Source: Pratylenchus scribneri
Taxonomy: Eukaryota > Nematoda > Chromadorea > Rhabditida > Pratylenchidae
NCBI GenBank assembly: GCA_030063045.1
Contig: JAQSEB010000164.1
Span: forward strand, 248,001 to 312,000
DNA length: 64,000 nucleotides
Direction of reading: 5' to 3'
The translations under genes were made by a program, and so were the position numbers. Below are positions 54,966 through 64,000 of this stretch, piece after piece (positions within the stretch are counted from its first letter, which is position 1; every line of letters begins with the position of its first letter). Under the pieces are notes generated by a model that saw nothing but the letters and a program-made list of their open reading frames with translations, was not told the DNA's origin and made no database searches.

Positions 54966-57900
54966 ATGGGCCGAACCCGTCCGCCTAATAAATTAACGAA
55001 TTGTGTGGTGTGTGGTCTGTCAGGGCATGGAAATAATTTTGGCGTTTTCACGTGTTTGGCTTGTGCCGCTTTTTTTCGGTAAAATTTGATGAAAATTTAA
55101 TAAAATAAATTTTTAATTATCTCTTTTTTTTAGCAAATCATTCGTTGAAGGCCGTGAATATGAATGCAAAAGAGAGGGAAAATGCGTGATTTGGGAGGGT
55201 AAAATTTAAAAAAAAATAAATTACGAAATTTTTTTTAAGATTCTCGAAATATCTGTCGCCATTGTCGTCTCAACAAATGTTTACAAATGGGAATGAACAA
55301 AAATTGTGTGTTTTAAAAATAAATTTTTTAAATTTTTGTTATTCGTAACTAAAAAATTAAAAGAATTGAATTATTTATAAAGGCTGATTTTTGTATTAAA
55401 TAGTATTCATTGATAATTCCAATCAGGAATTAATAAAATTCAGTATTGCATATTCGAAATAATTGATTAAATTTTAATATTTTTTTGATAAAATTTAGTT
55501 GTTCAAAATCAATACACAAAATGTTTGATTAATGAAAAAATGAAGAAGAAGGAAGAAATACGGAAATTAAATAAAATAAGTAATCAATTGAAGAAAAAAT
55601 CAAATGAAAATAATAAAGAAAAAATTAATAAAAGAAACAATAAAAATGGAGCAATGGACATTGATGAGGAGAATCAAATAAAAATGCCATTGGAATCGAT
55701 GATGATGACCCCCGCAGAAAAACAATTATTGATATGGAAAATGATGATGATATCAATTCAGAGCATATGGAGAGTGATAGCAATGATGATGATGGTGATG
55801 ATAAGCCGTTAGAAGAGATTCCAGCCACTTTGGCATTGTTGCGTGCAATTGAAGAGGCCGAAGAAAAGCAACAAATGTTTTTGGTGCCAGAATTGGATCG
55901 TTTATTGTTTAAAGGAAATTTATTGCAACAAAGAAATGTAAACAATAATAAGGTTGATTTTATTTCAAAAGCTATAAGGAATATTTTTAATTTTTAAAAG
56001 CTATATGCAAATCAAAAAACTTAATCAAAAAAAATAATTTTTATTTTTGGTTATGATCTTTAAAGTAGTAGTATTGTAATTATTCCCATAAAATTAATTT
56101 TTCTATAAATCAATAAATCTTTAATTTTTTGCAAAAACAATTTTTTGTTGATTTTTACAATGAATAGAAAATCTATTTTCCATTTTTTATAACTTTTCTT
56201 TCAGTTTTACATTGATGATGCGAGTCAGAATGATAGAAACGTTTCCTCAACTGACTTTTGGCACATCGAAAAAATGCTTTGTCATGCTGTGTTCAAATCA
56301 ATGCCATGGTATGGCCAATTGTGTGATGTTGATAAGGTCAAGATTTAAAAATTTTTTTTAAAGAAAATTCAGTCGAATTTCTTGTGAAATTATATAAAAA
56401 TATGAAAAATTTTAAATCTGGCTGGATTGCTTTTTATAAACTTAAGTCAATGGGGAAAATATGGTAGAAGGGAAATGGTTAGTTTCTCTAAATAGAATAT
56501 CTCATCAGCTCATTATGAATTATTTAAGATAATTTTATATATCATTTTTATAAATCAAACAATTTCTATTGAGATATTTAAAATTACTTACAAAATTATT
56601 TCGGATATAATGTAATATTTAATAAGCTTATATTTGTTAAATTTTCTTACTTTAAATCATTATAACTTTCTTTAATTAATTTAAAATAAAAATGATAGGA
56701 TAAATAATTCGATGCCCTATCAAAACAATATAAAAAATTTAAAAATATTTAATTCGAAATGAATTACTGCTTAATCGAAACAAATCCGCAAATGTCAGTA
56801 GTTAAAAATAACATTCTTTATTTATACTTTTCTTTTGCTGTATTTTCAAAAGAAAACAAATATACAAAAAAAATTTTTAGCTCATTCTGTTGGAGCACGT
56901 CGAAAGACAGGCAGCTGTGATGATTAGCATTTATTACAGTGTGTTTAAGGGTAAACCACAGATGGTTTGGTTCAACCGAAAAACATTACAACATTGGAAA
57001 AAATGCGGCCAGAATGAATCATTTAAAAGGTATAGTAAATAAACAAATAAATTTCGCGCAAAATTTTGTGAAAGATTTTGAGAAATAATTAAAATTAATT
57101 TTATGCATCGATTGATCTATGATCTATTTACAATATTAAATACAAAATATATTTTAAAATTTACATATTTTCTTTAACATATTTAGTCATTATTTTAGCA
57201 CTAATAATATAAATTTTAAAATTTTATTTTGAAAAATTCTAAACCTTTCTATAAAAACTTCAAATTAGGTATTACTTATTTTAAGAGTGAAATGATTAAA
57301 AAAATTAATGCTAATTTTTATTATCTAAAAATACCATTTTCTACATTCAATGCGTAATCCATTGCACTATTAAAATTAAATTATAAATTTTTCAAGAATA
57401 ATTTTTCCTGGTAAATGATAGGTCAAATAATTTTCATGATTAATTCTCTAACAATAAGACTATTTAATTAATTAAATTTATTTTGTTCTGTCAATAATGT
57501 CAGAAATTATAAAATCAATTACACTTCAAAATTTTCATCTTTGGTAAAAAATCATAAAATAATTCTTTACCATATGCGATGACTTTTTTCAATATATAAA
57601 ATTATATTTGAATTATTTATTATTATTTATTAACATTAAATAATCGAAATTGCATAATTTAATCTCAACTTTATTCCATTTTTTCAGTATTTCCACTCGC
57701 ATTGTGGAAAGCATCGCCAAATTGCATACTCAAATGAAAAAATCCCATCTGAATGAGAATGAATTTGCACTTTTGTTGGCAATCATTTTTGCTCAACATA
57801 GTGAGCTATTTAATTTTTATGGGGATAGAAATGTTCAAAAAAAATAGCTAATCACAAGTGTCTATTTCCTTTCAAATGGAATAATAATCGCTGTATTTTA

Positions 57901-58584
57901 AACTTTCAATAATAAATTTTTATTTGACATTACATAATAATTTTGTATTGAAAAAGTAATATATTATTTAAAAAATTACATAATTACCATAAAATTTTAT
58001 TTTTATAATTTTGAAGAATAATTTATATTTAAATATATTGGTTATGATATTTAATGCTTATTCTATTCAAAGATGACATTCATTTATCCAATTCGGGTAG
58101 TCAATTGTTGCATCAGGAATCGACAAATTTGCATAATATTTTGGGCGAAATTTATAATCAAAAATACGGCCAAAATAGCTATCCCATGGCTCAGAGAGAA
58201 TTGATGGACATGATGATGAGCAGCCATGAGATTGGCACTCAACTAGAACAATTCGAGATCCTCTTGGATCTGTTCAATTTAAAGAGGGCAAAATCACAAC
58301 AAAATGGCCAGAATATATCAGTGACGACTATTATTGACAATCATCACAATTCATTTGGCTGTAACCTTGAAAAAACACAAAATCAACAATATGTTAATCA
58401 GCAATATGATAATTCCTTTTTTCCTTCGCCAAATAAATCGCAACAAACAGTAACAAATTGGACATGGCCGCCTGTGCATTGGGAGATGATGCCGATGACT
58501 TCCACAAAAATTAACAATAATTACATTCCATTGATATATCCACTTATTGATGAAGATGATGAAATTAATTTGATGAGCCTATGA
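54966..58584 (+). CDS. Nuclear receptor, duplicated copy 2
   Basis: Offset of 6261 bases from copy 1 through most exons: first exon 54966-55078, and corresponding zinc-finger, hinge and ligand-domain exons. The stop is at 58582-58584. DNA-binding exons show no differences by eye. The last exon reads MLILFKDD where copy 1 has MLVLFKDD. Just before it copy 1 has GGTTAAGATATT but copy 2 GGTTATGATATT, which removes the only AG close to that exon. If that AG is the true acceptor, copy 2 is mis-spliced. The 20-bp insert lies in the same intron. Confidence 0.75.
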
Positions 58585-58734
58585 TATTCGTACAAAAGAA
58601 TGGCAAATAGAGTATTGAAATTGGCAAATAGGATTTCTGTTTTTGGTTTATAATTTTAATAAAACTAGGTATTTGGACTTAGGATTTAGTTTAGGATTTA
58701 GGTTAGGGTTAAAGCTTGGGGTTCGGAGCATAGT

Positions 58735-59899
58735 TATCTTACAGAAGTTTGACTTGGCCAAGTTATATGGCCTAAAAAGGAAATGAGACATAATATCCTA
58801 TTTGCCCATTTCTTTCAATATTCTATTTGCCAAATTAAATACTATCCAAATAATATCTATATTGTATTCATAAAAAGCGCGTAGCCTCTGGTAGGCAGTG
58901 GACCTTTATTCAAATAATTATTTTATGAATTCATATTTCTTTTTTTTCGTCAAATTTATTGTCTAAAAATAACGTATAAAGAGAGTAAAAATTTTCAATA
59001 CATATTTATTTAGTTCTTCATAAAATCAATTTCTTTCGTGATTATGTTGCGCAAAAACATCAATCAACCCATTCTTGATGTTAGCCCGGCTATAACAAAT
59101 CTTAGTCTTTAATCTGATTCGAAATAAAAAAAGTTTATTTTATTTAAATTTTTTAATAAACATTTTATCTTAATTTTTTAATCATTATAACTCATTATTT
59201 AGTATACTATTTTGGAATTATTCAGCGATATCTATCATTGAAAACCCAAAAATCATATCCATATCTGATTCTTATTCGCGGATATCCGTTTCCCACTCTT
59301 GTATCAATGTGTCAACAAAAGAGGAATTGGTATCATAAGCGCGAAAAGTGAATATCAATAAATTGATATTTTTATTTTTAGCACATTTATAGAAGTGATA
59401 AATTAATTATAACCAAAAAAATATTTAAAATAATTAAAGCATATAAAATTTGAACCAATAAATAAAGAAGGAAAAATAAGCCATTAGTAATAATATGCGA
59501 AGTGTCGGTTGATAGAAAATAACTTTATTCAGAAATGGGAAATGACATTTGGCGATATTTTGGAAATTGGGGCTATATTGAGGAAGAATGAGACAATGAC
59601 AAGGAAAATAGGGAGCTTAAATAGTATTATTACAATATGAAATGGGGACAATAAGGAATACGTATATTACAATAATACAAAACAACAATATACAATATAA
59701 TACAAAACAATCAATATCTTCTCATTATTACACATTTATAAATATGAAAACTCTGCTGTCTTTATATGAATTAGTTAATTTAATATTTAATTCTTTTATT
59801 CAATTTCTTTATTCCTATTTATTATTTTAACTTTTCCATTCGCCCTAATTTATTCCTGTCAAACATTCTATCGTAAATGCCATCCAATCCTTTCTCCCC
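58735..59899. other. Intergenic, with an inverted echo of the receptor 3' end
   Basis: 58793-58840, reversed, resembles 58599-58635 (GGCAAATAG.GTATTGAAA..GGCAAATAGGAT), the sequence just after the receptor stop codon. The rest is AT-rich with ATACAAAACAA repeats near 59680. No supported gene. Confidence 0.45.
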
Positions 59900-59906
59900 T
59901 CTCTGA

Positions 59907-60559
59907 GCCCGTAAACAAAGACCGAGGGAAGATTCCCCGGGAAGATTACCGGGGAAAATTTCCAGGGAGATTCCCCTCTTTTTCAAGAGAAAAATGGTAA
60001 ACAAAGAAATTAAGGGAATCCCGCCCTCTTTCCCTCGAAATCGGGGGAATCTTCCCTTTTTACAAATATTATTTAAAAATCTATAAATAAATTGTATTAT
60101 TTTTAAAAATATTTTTTCTTCCATAGGGATGTGTAAAAAAATTTGGGCTTTCTTGTGAACCTAAAATTGATTTTCAAAATTAATTTAAAAATATTTAACA
60201 TGAATAAAAAATTAAAATTTTTATATAGAAAAATAGAGGAGAGTCTTTTCTATAAGCCAAAATTTATTTCATATTTTTTATCTATTTTTTAATATTTTTA
60301 ATTAATTAAATAAAAGGTGAGGGTAGGCATGTTCCCCTACTATTTCTATGGGAACATTTCGGGGGAAGGTTCCCTCAAAATCAAGGCAAAACCTCCCCGG
60401 GAAATTTCTTTGTTTACTGGTGAATCTTCCCCGGGAATTTTCCCCCGATTTCAAGAGAAACTTCCCCTGAAATCGAGGGAACGTCTTTGTTGACCAAATT
60501 GAGGGAATTTTCCCCCAAAATCGGGGGAACCTTCCCATTTCCCTGGTCTTTGTTTACGG
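59907..60559. mobile_element. Non-autonomous TIR element, TSD TCTCTGA
   Basis: 653 bp with ends CCCGTAAACAAAGACC and its inverse GGTCTTTGTTTACGG, flanked by the direct repeat TCTCTGA (59900-59906 and 60560-60566). Each end carries several GGGGAAGATTCCCC / CCCCGGGAA units and repeated GTAAACAAAG motifs inside. The AT-rich centre has no transposase. The 7-8 bp TSD suggests an hAT-type driver, as inference. Confidence 0.8.
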
Positions 60560-60566
60560 TCTCTGA

Positions 60567-61255
60567 ATATTCATCCAATCTCCTCTTTATGTTATAAAAC
60601 CTTTCTGGGCATTGCCCAATTCCCCAAATCTCCCTTTTGATGTCCATCCAATCCTTCTGGCGAATATTCTTATTTCTGTCCAATTCCCCCTACGCTCATC
60701 CCAATTTCTTGACCTATTTAAGATGCCCCCTTACATTGCCAATCACCGTTCTCACCCCTCTTTCTCGACTCACTTTTCTTTTACTCAATTGAAATCAATC
60801 TTTCTTTTACTCAATTGAAGTTTTTAATTTATTTTGGAAGCAAATAATATTTGGAAAATTGAGTTAAGTTAAAAGGGTTTGGCAAAAGAACCGGAAGGCT
60901 CGGACAGAGCAAAAACTATTTATTTGCGACTTTTTTCCTACTTTTATTCATAAATTTTGTTCACAAATTTCCTTGGCAGTTCATTTTTGAAGAAAATTGA
61001 TTTATTTCATCAAGAATAATTTTTATTTTATCAAATTTATTGGAAATGAAAAATAACAAACATAGAATTAAAATAAAAAATATTTAAATGAAATAATTAA
61101 AGCAGAAAAATTTATATTTAAAAATAGAGGAAGAAAAATAGACGAAAAAACTGATTAATGAATAAATAATTTTGGAAAAGGAGTCAAATCATAATCGAAT
61201 GAATGCACGATTTGATTTTAAATTTGCATCATTGCGAAAAATATTCTGGCTTTTC
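60567..61255. other. Intergenic stretch
   Basis: No supported gene. TCTTTTACTCAATTGAA occurs twice at 60777-60820. AT-rich towards the 3' end of the minus-strand astacin gene. Confidence 0.4.
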
Positions 61256-63871
61256 TTACATTGGTCGGATCGATTTTGTTTCTCCCTGTCTTGATCGAAT
61301 TGATTTTGTTTTTCTCTTTGATTGAATTAATTCTTCTTTTACTGGTCGAATTGTTTTTCCCTTTGATTGAATTGATTCTTCTTTTACTGGTCGAATCGAT
61401 TTTGATTTTTCCTTTGGTCGAATTGATTCACCATGTTGTAATCGAATTGATTTTGATTCATCTTCGGACCATTTTATACTGGAGGACGAAGAATCTTCGT
61501 TTACTTAAATTATTATCTTATTTTTTAAATGTAATTTTTGCTAACCAAATGAATAATAATCAAATCCCAAACGAACATCGCCATAAATGCTGATTACAAC
61601 CAAATTGGTTTTACTTTCCAAGAATATTTGATCATTTGAAAGTATATCTTCTTGGCAGCAAATGCTTTTAAAAATAAATGATTAAGTTGATGCTAGGACA
61701 ATTATTAAATTATGAAAATATAGTTAATTCCTAAATAGAGAAATTTGATTAAAAATAGAATTAGATTAATAATTTTTTATTCCAAAAATATAATTTTTTT
61801 TTCTTTTCAAACATTTTGTATTCTTGTTTTATACTTGTTTATTTTAAATAGGGTTTTAAAAATCAATTTTTATTTTTTAGTTTTAATTTATTTATGCTTT
61901 AAAATACATAAAATTTATTTATTTTTTATGAATTTTTTCTTTATTTCTACTAAATTTATTTCTTACTTTCATTAAAAAAAAAGAATATTTGCTCTATTTA
62001 ATAATCGCTAACTTTCTATCATTCTGTCATTAAGAAATCGTCTTAAACAGTTAAAAACGGCAAAAATTTCTATATAACAAAAAATCCTGTTTCCCCCTTT
62101 ACTAACCAAGTGCCTAAATTTTACCTCAACTCAAATCAAGTCCATAGTAGTCTATAAGCATTTATATCTGACAGCCTGAAACTTATTATAAAATAGAGGG
62201 ACAAAGTAATATTGAATATATTTTTATGACTCAGAGAGAATTTTGATTATTTGGGATGAGGATTGCTTACCGGATTCCAGCTGGACGCATATCTTTCCTG
62301 ATTTTAATCTCTGCAAAACCAAAATCACAAAATTCATGACAGCGTGCCGTCAACGAATGCATCTCCAATTTTATTCTGTGACTGGGCGGGGCGCGGATAT
62401 GCCAATGGCATTCAGCATTTCCCCCTCTCCAAACTCCTACATGCCGTTTTCGACGTCGATGATTATTTTGTGCAGGAGGATACTTTTTAAAACTTCCAAC
62501 TGTCTCCATAAACATCTTAGGATTTTCGGTAGCCTAGAAAACGCATAAGTATATGTATACTCATTCATATTGATAAATTGAAATATTTTTTGAAGCGTCC
62601 TAAAATTATTATTTTGTTTCAATGATGTAATGAATTTTAAAAAAATGCATATAATATAGGTGTTAAACATTTAAAGTGAATTTAACATAGTCCCATTGTA
62701 ATAATTATTTTGTATAATTTTCTTATTTTCGAATTTATGTTCTAATTAAAATTCCATTTTTATCATGCTTGTATAGAAACTTTCATCTGATCAAGTTTGG
62801 CTATATGAAATTTTGGTTCATAACTGATTTAACTTTATTCCTTGGTTTATTTTTTGATGGCATAACATTTAAATATGAAGATGTTTCCCAATAGAATTGT
62901 TTCTAAATTAAATAAAATGATGGTTGGACGATTTAAGTTAAAAATATATTGGCTAAAATGTCAAAGAATACTATTTTTGACCGTACGGGGACATGTCCTG
63001 AATAGACAAAGGGCAGTGCAAATGTGGTCATGTCCTGAATAGTGCAAATGTGGGCGTTTTCGATTTCTAATTAAACAGAAACCAGTTTTAGACCCCACAA
63101 AGCTTATACCATTTTGTAGATCTTATCGTGACGCATCGATTGGTATATAATTTGTTATGGTTTGGCCAAAATAAAAGAGTTTAAAACCAAAAACTTAAAA
63201 AATGGTTTAATACCATTTAATTTTGGACCAAATCACGACAATTTATATACCAATCGATGCGCCTCGATGAGATCTGCAAAATGGTATAAGGTTTATATTG
63301 TCTAAAACTGGTTTCTGTTTAATTAGAAATCGAAAACGCCCACATTTGCACTATTCAGGACATGACCACATTTGCACTATTCAGGAGTTGACATAGCACC
63401 TTTTTTTGACATTCATATTTGAAAGCAGATATTACTTATCTGTTATTATAATTTTGTATGTAAATATTCACATTTGCCGCTACATAATTTACCTCAAGTA
63501 TACTTCCACAAGTGCCGGCTGGCTCCATGCATGAATTCCCGCCAAAACCGGAAGGACAAAAAAATTTTGTGCAATCTTTTGGATTAGGGAATCCACCACC
63601 CAAATGGCATTCTGCTTTGAATTTTTCGCAAACATCTGAAAAATATTTTATTGTATTTTTGCAAAAAAACATTCGAATAGATTATGTATTATAAAAAAGA
63701 TTAATATAAAATATGCTAAATATTTTTAAAAATTTTTAAATTGTACCTTTACATCCATAGAAAATGTTCAGCAATAGAAGGTCACAGAATGTTGGATGCA
63801 TGCTTTGGCCCAGTGCCCGTTTGTATCTTTTATCCTTGGTATCCATCACTTTAATTAGATCCATACCCGCG
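61256..63871 (-). CDS. Second astacin-type gene with S-I-R tail, 3' part only
   Basis: Exons read: 63871-63747, 63635-63493, 62533-62271, 61664-61546 and 61503-61256. All phases agree with each other and match the exon borders of the gene at 40162. They hold the end of the astacin domain (RYKRALGQSMHP, FCDLLLLNIFY), an EGF-like exon (CEKFKAEC..FCPSGFGGNSC), CUB-like exons (RRRKR, ECHWHIRAPP, CDFGFAEIKIRKDMRPAG, ICCQED..LVVISIYGDV) and a tail with KSIRLQ, ESIRPK, KSIRPV, KSIRSR and KSIRPM plus decayed units (ESIQSK, KTIRPV). The zinc-site exons lie beyond the window. The stretch 63930-64000 lacks a clear donor after the Met-turn position, so the gene's integrity is uncertain. The MITE copy C lies in the intron 62534-63492. 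Confidence 0.75.
61667..62265. other. Intron of the second astacin gene
   Basis: AT-rich sequence with no exon-like content between 61665 and 62270. The plus-strand frame 61745-61975 is low-complexity hydrophobic sequence and was not called. Confidence 0.5.
62982..63400. repeat. Palindromic MITE-like repeat, copy C, inside an intron
   Basis: About 419 bp. Its arms are near-perfect inverses: CATGTCCTGAATAGTGCAAA at 63029-63048 inverts at about 63330-63366, and TTATACCATTTTGTAGATCT inverts near 63270-63290. This is the best preserved of the three copies (A at 26711, B at 29681). Ends CCGTACGGGG and GTTGACATAGCACC. Confidence 0.8.
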
Positions 63872-64000
63872 CTATTAACATAATTTAATTTGATTAAAAT
63901 GTATTAAGATTTAATTATTTAATGAATCGTTAAAAGAATCCCATATCCATATGATCTAGAAATAAATTCGTAAAATCCGAACTTTATTCTTTTTTTCCAT

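Larger units (their letters stand above)
52454..58734. repeat. 6.28-kb tandem duplication, copy 2
   Basis: Directly follows copy 1. It starts ACAAACTTGG and ends GGAGCATAGT at 58734, where copy 1 would have re-entered ACAAACTT but unique TATCTTACAG follows. It is longer by about 20 bases near 57917-57936 (TTTTATTTGACATTACATA-like insert), with an 8-bp loss near 53468 and scattered substitutions. Confidence 0.95.

Noticed and set aside
61261..61593. Plus-strand frame of hydrophobic repeats (LIELILLL)
   Set aside because: Antisense of the minus-strand S-I-R tail exon.
1..64000. Bacterial or contaminant origin
   Set aside because: Spliced genes with agreeing phases, metazoan domains and an LTR element with phlebovirus-like envelope argue for a nematode nuclear genome. 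No operon-like bacterial stretch was seen.
1..64000. tRNA or rRNA genes
   Set aside because: No cloverleaf with convincing A and B boxes and no rRNA-like conserved blocks were seen by eye. A tRNA scan would be needed to exclude them fully.

Overview
ORGANISM. The window looks like nuclear DNA of a nematode, possibly a tylenchid with an AT-rich genome. The reasons are the AT-rich intergenic DNA, compact genes with short GT..AG introns ending in U-rich acceptors (TTTTCAG type), an astacin protease with EGF-like and CUB-like domains, a divergent nuclear receptor, and a BEL/Pao retroelement with a phlebovirus-like envelope region. The species is an inference.

LAYOUT. 0.6-1.1 kb: a short inverted-repeat transposon. 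1.6-4.8 kb, minus strand: SPRY exons, a coiled-coil/RING-H2 unit, and a secreted or membrane protein built on S-I-R tripeptides. 6.1-24.7 kb: one 18.57-kb BEL/Pao LTR element (TSD CCATT, two 567-bp LTRs with no differences seen) enclosing TWO complete-looking long reading frames, each starting with its own Gag. 26.7-44.3 kb: a cluster of genes, fragments and fossils that share S-I-R tails but carry different domains (FLYWCH-type finger, Ulp1/C48 protease, astacin). 44.9-46.6 kb: an integrase gene of the KRBA2/Ginger type. 46.19-58.73 kb: a recent head-to-tail duplication of a 6.27-kb block carrying a nuclear receptor gene. 59.9-60.6 kb: another short DNA transposon. 61.3-64 kb, minus strand: a second astacin gene with an S-I-R tail, running off the window.

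MAIN RESULT 1. At least six loci keep S-I-R tripeptides at intervals of roughly 8-25 residues. The codons vary (TCA/AGC/AGT, ATT/ATC/ATA, CGN/AGR) while the peptide stays, so the protein seems to be what is conserved. The repeats lie next to an N-terminal secretion signal, a Ulp1 protease, FLYWCH fingers, or as a C-terminal tail after an astacin-EGF-CUB protease. I do not recognise this repeat as a described family.

MAIN RESULT 2. The retroelement places two different gag-pol frames in tandem between one LTR pair. The upstream frame (2113 aa) has an integrase but only an envelope start. The downstream frame (2897 aa) has lost its integrase, runs directly into an envelope-like region, and carries a roughly 1000-residue extension with a further membrane segment, a further zinc knuckle and an RS-rich region. 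The two frames could complement each other.

LIMITS. Exon models were read by eye from frame, splice sites and phase. Domain names come from motif recognition, with no database search.
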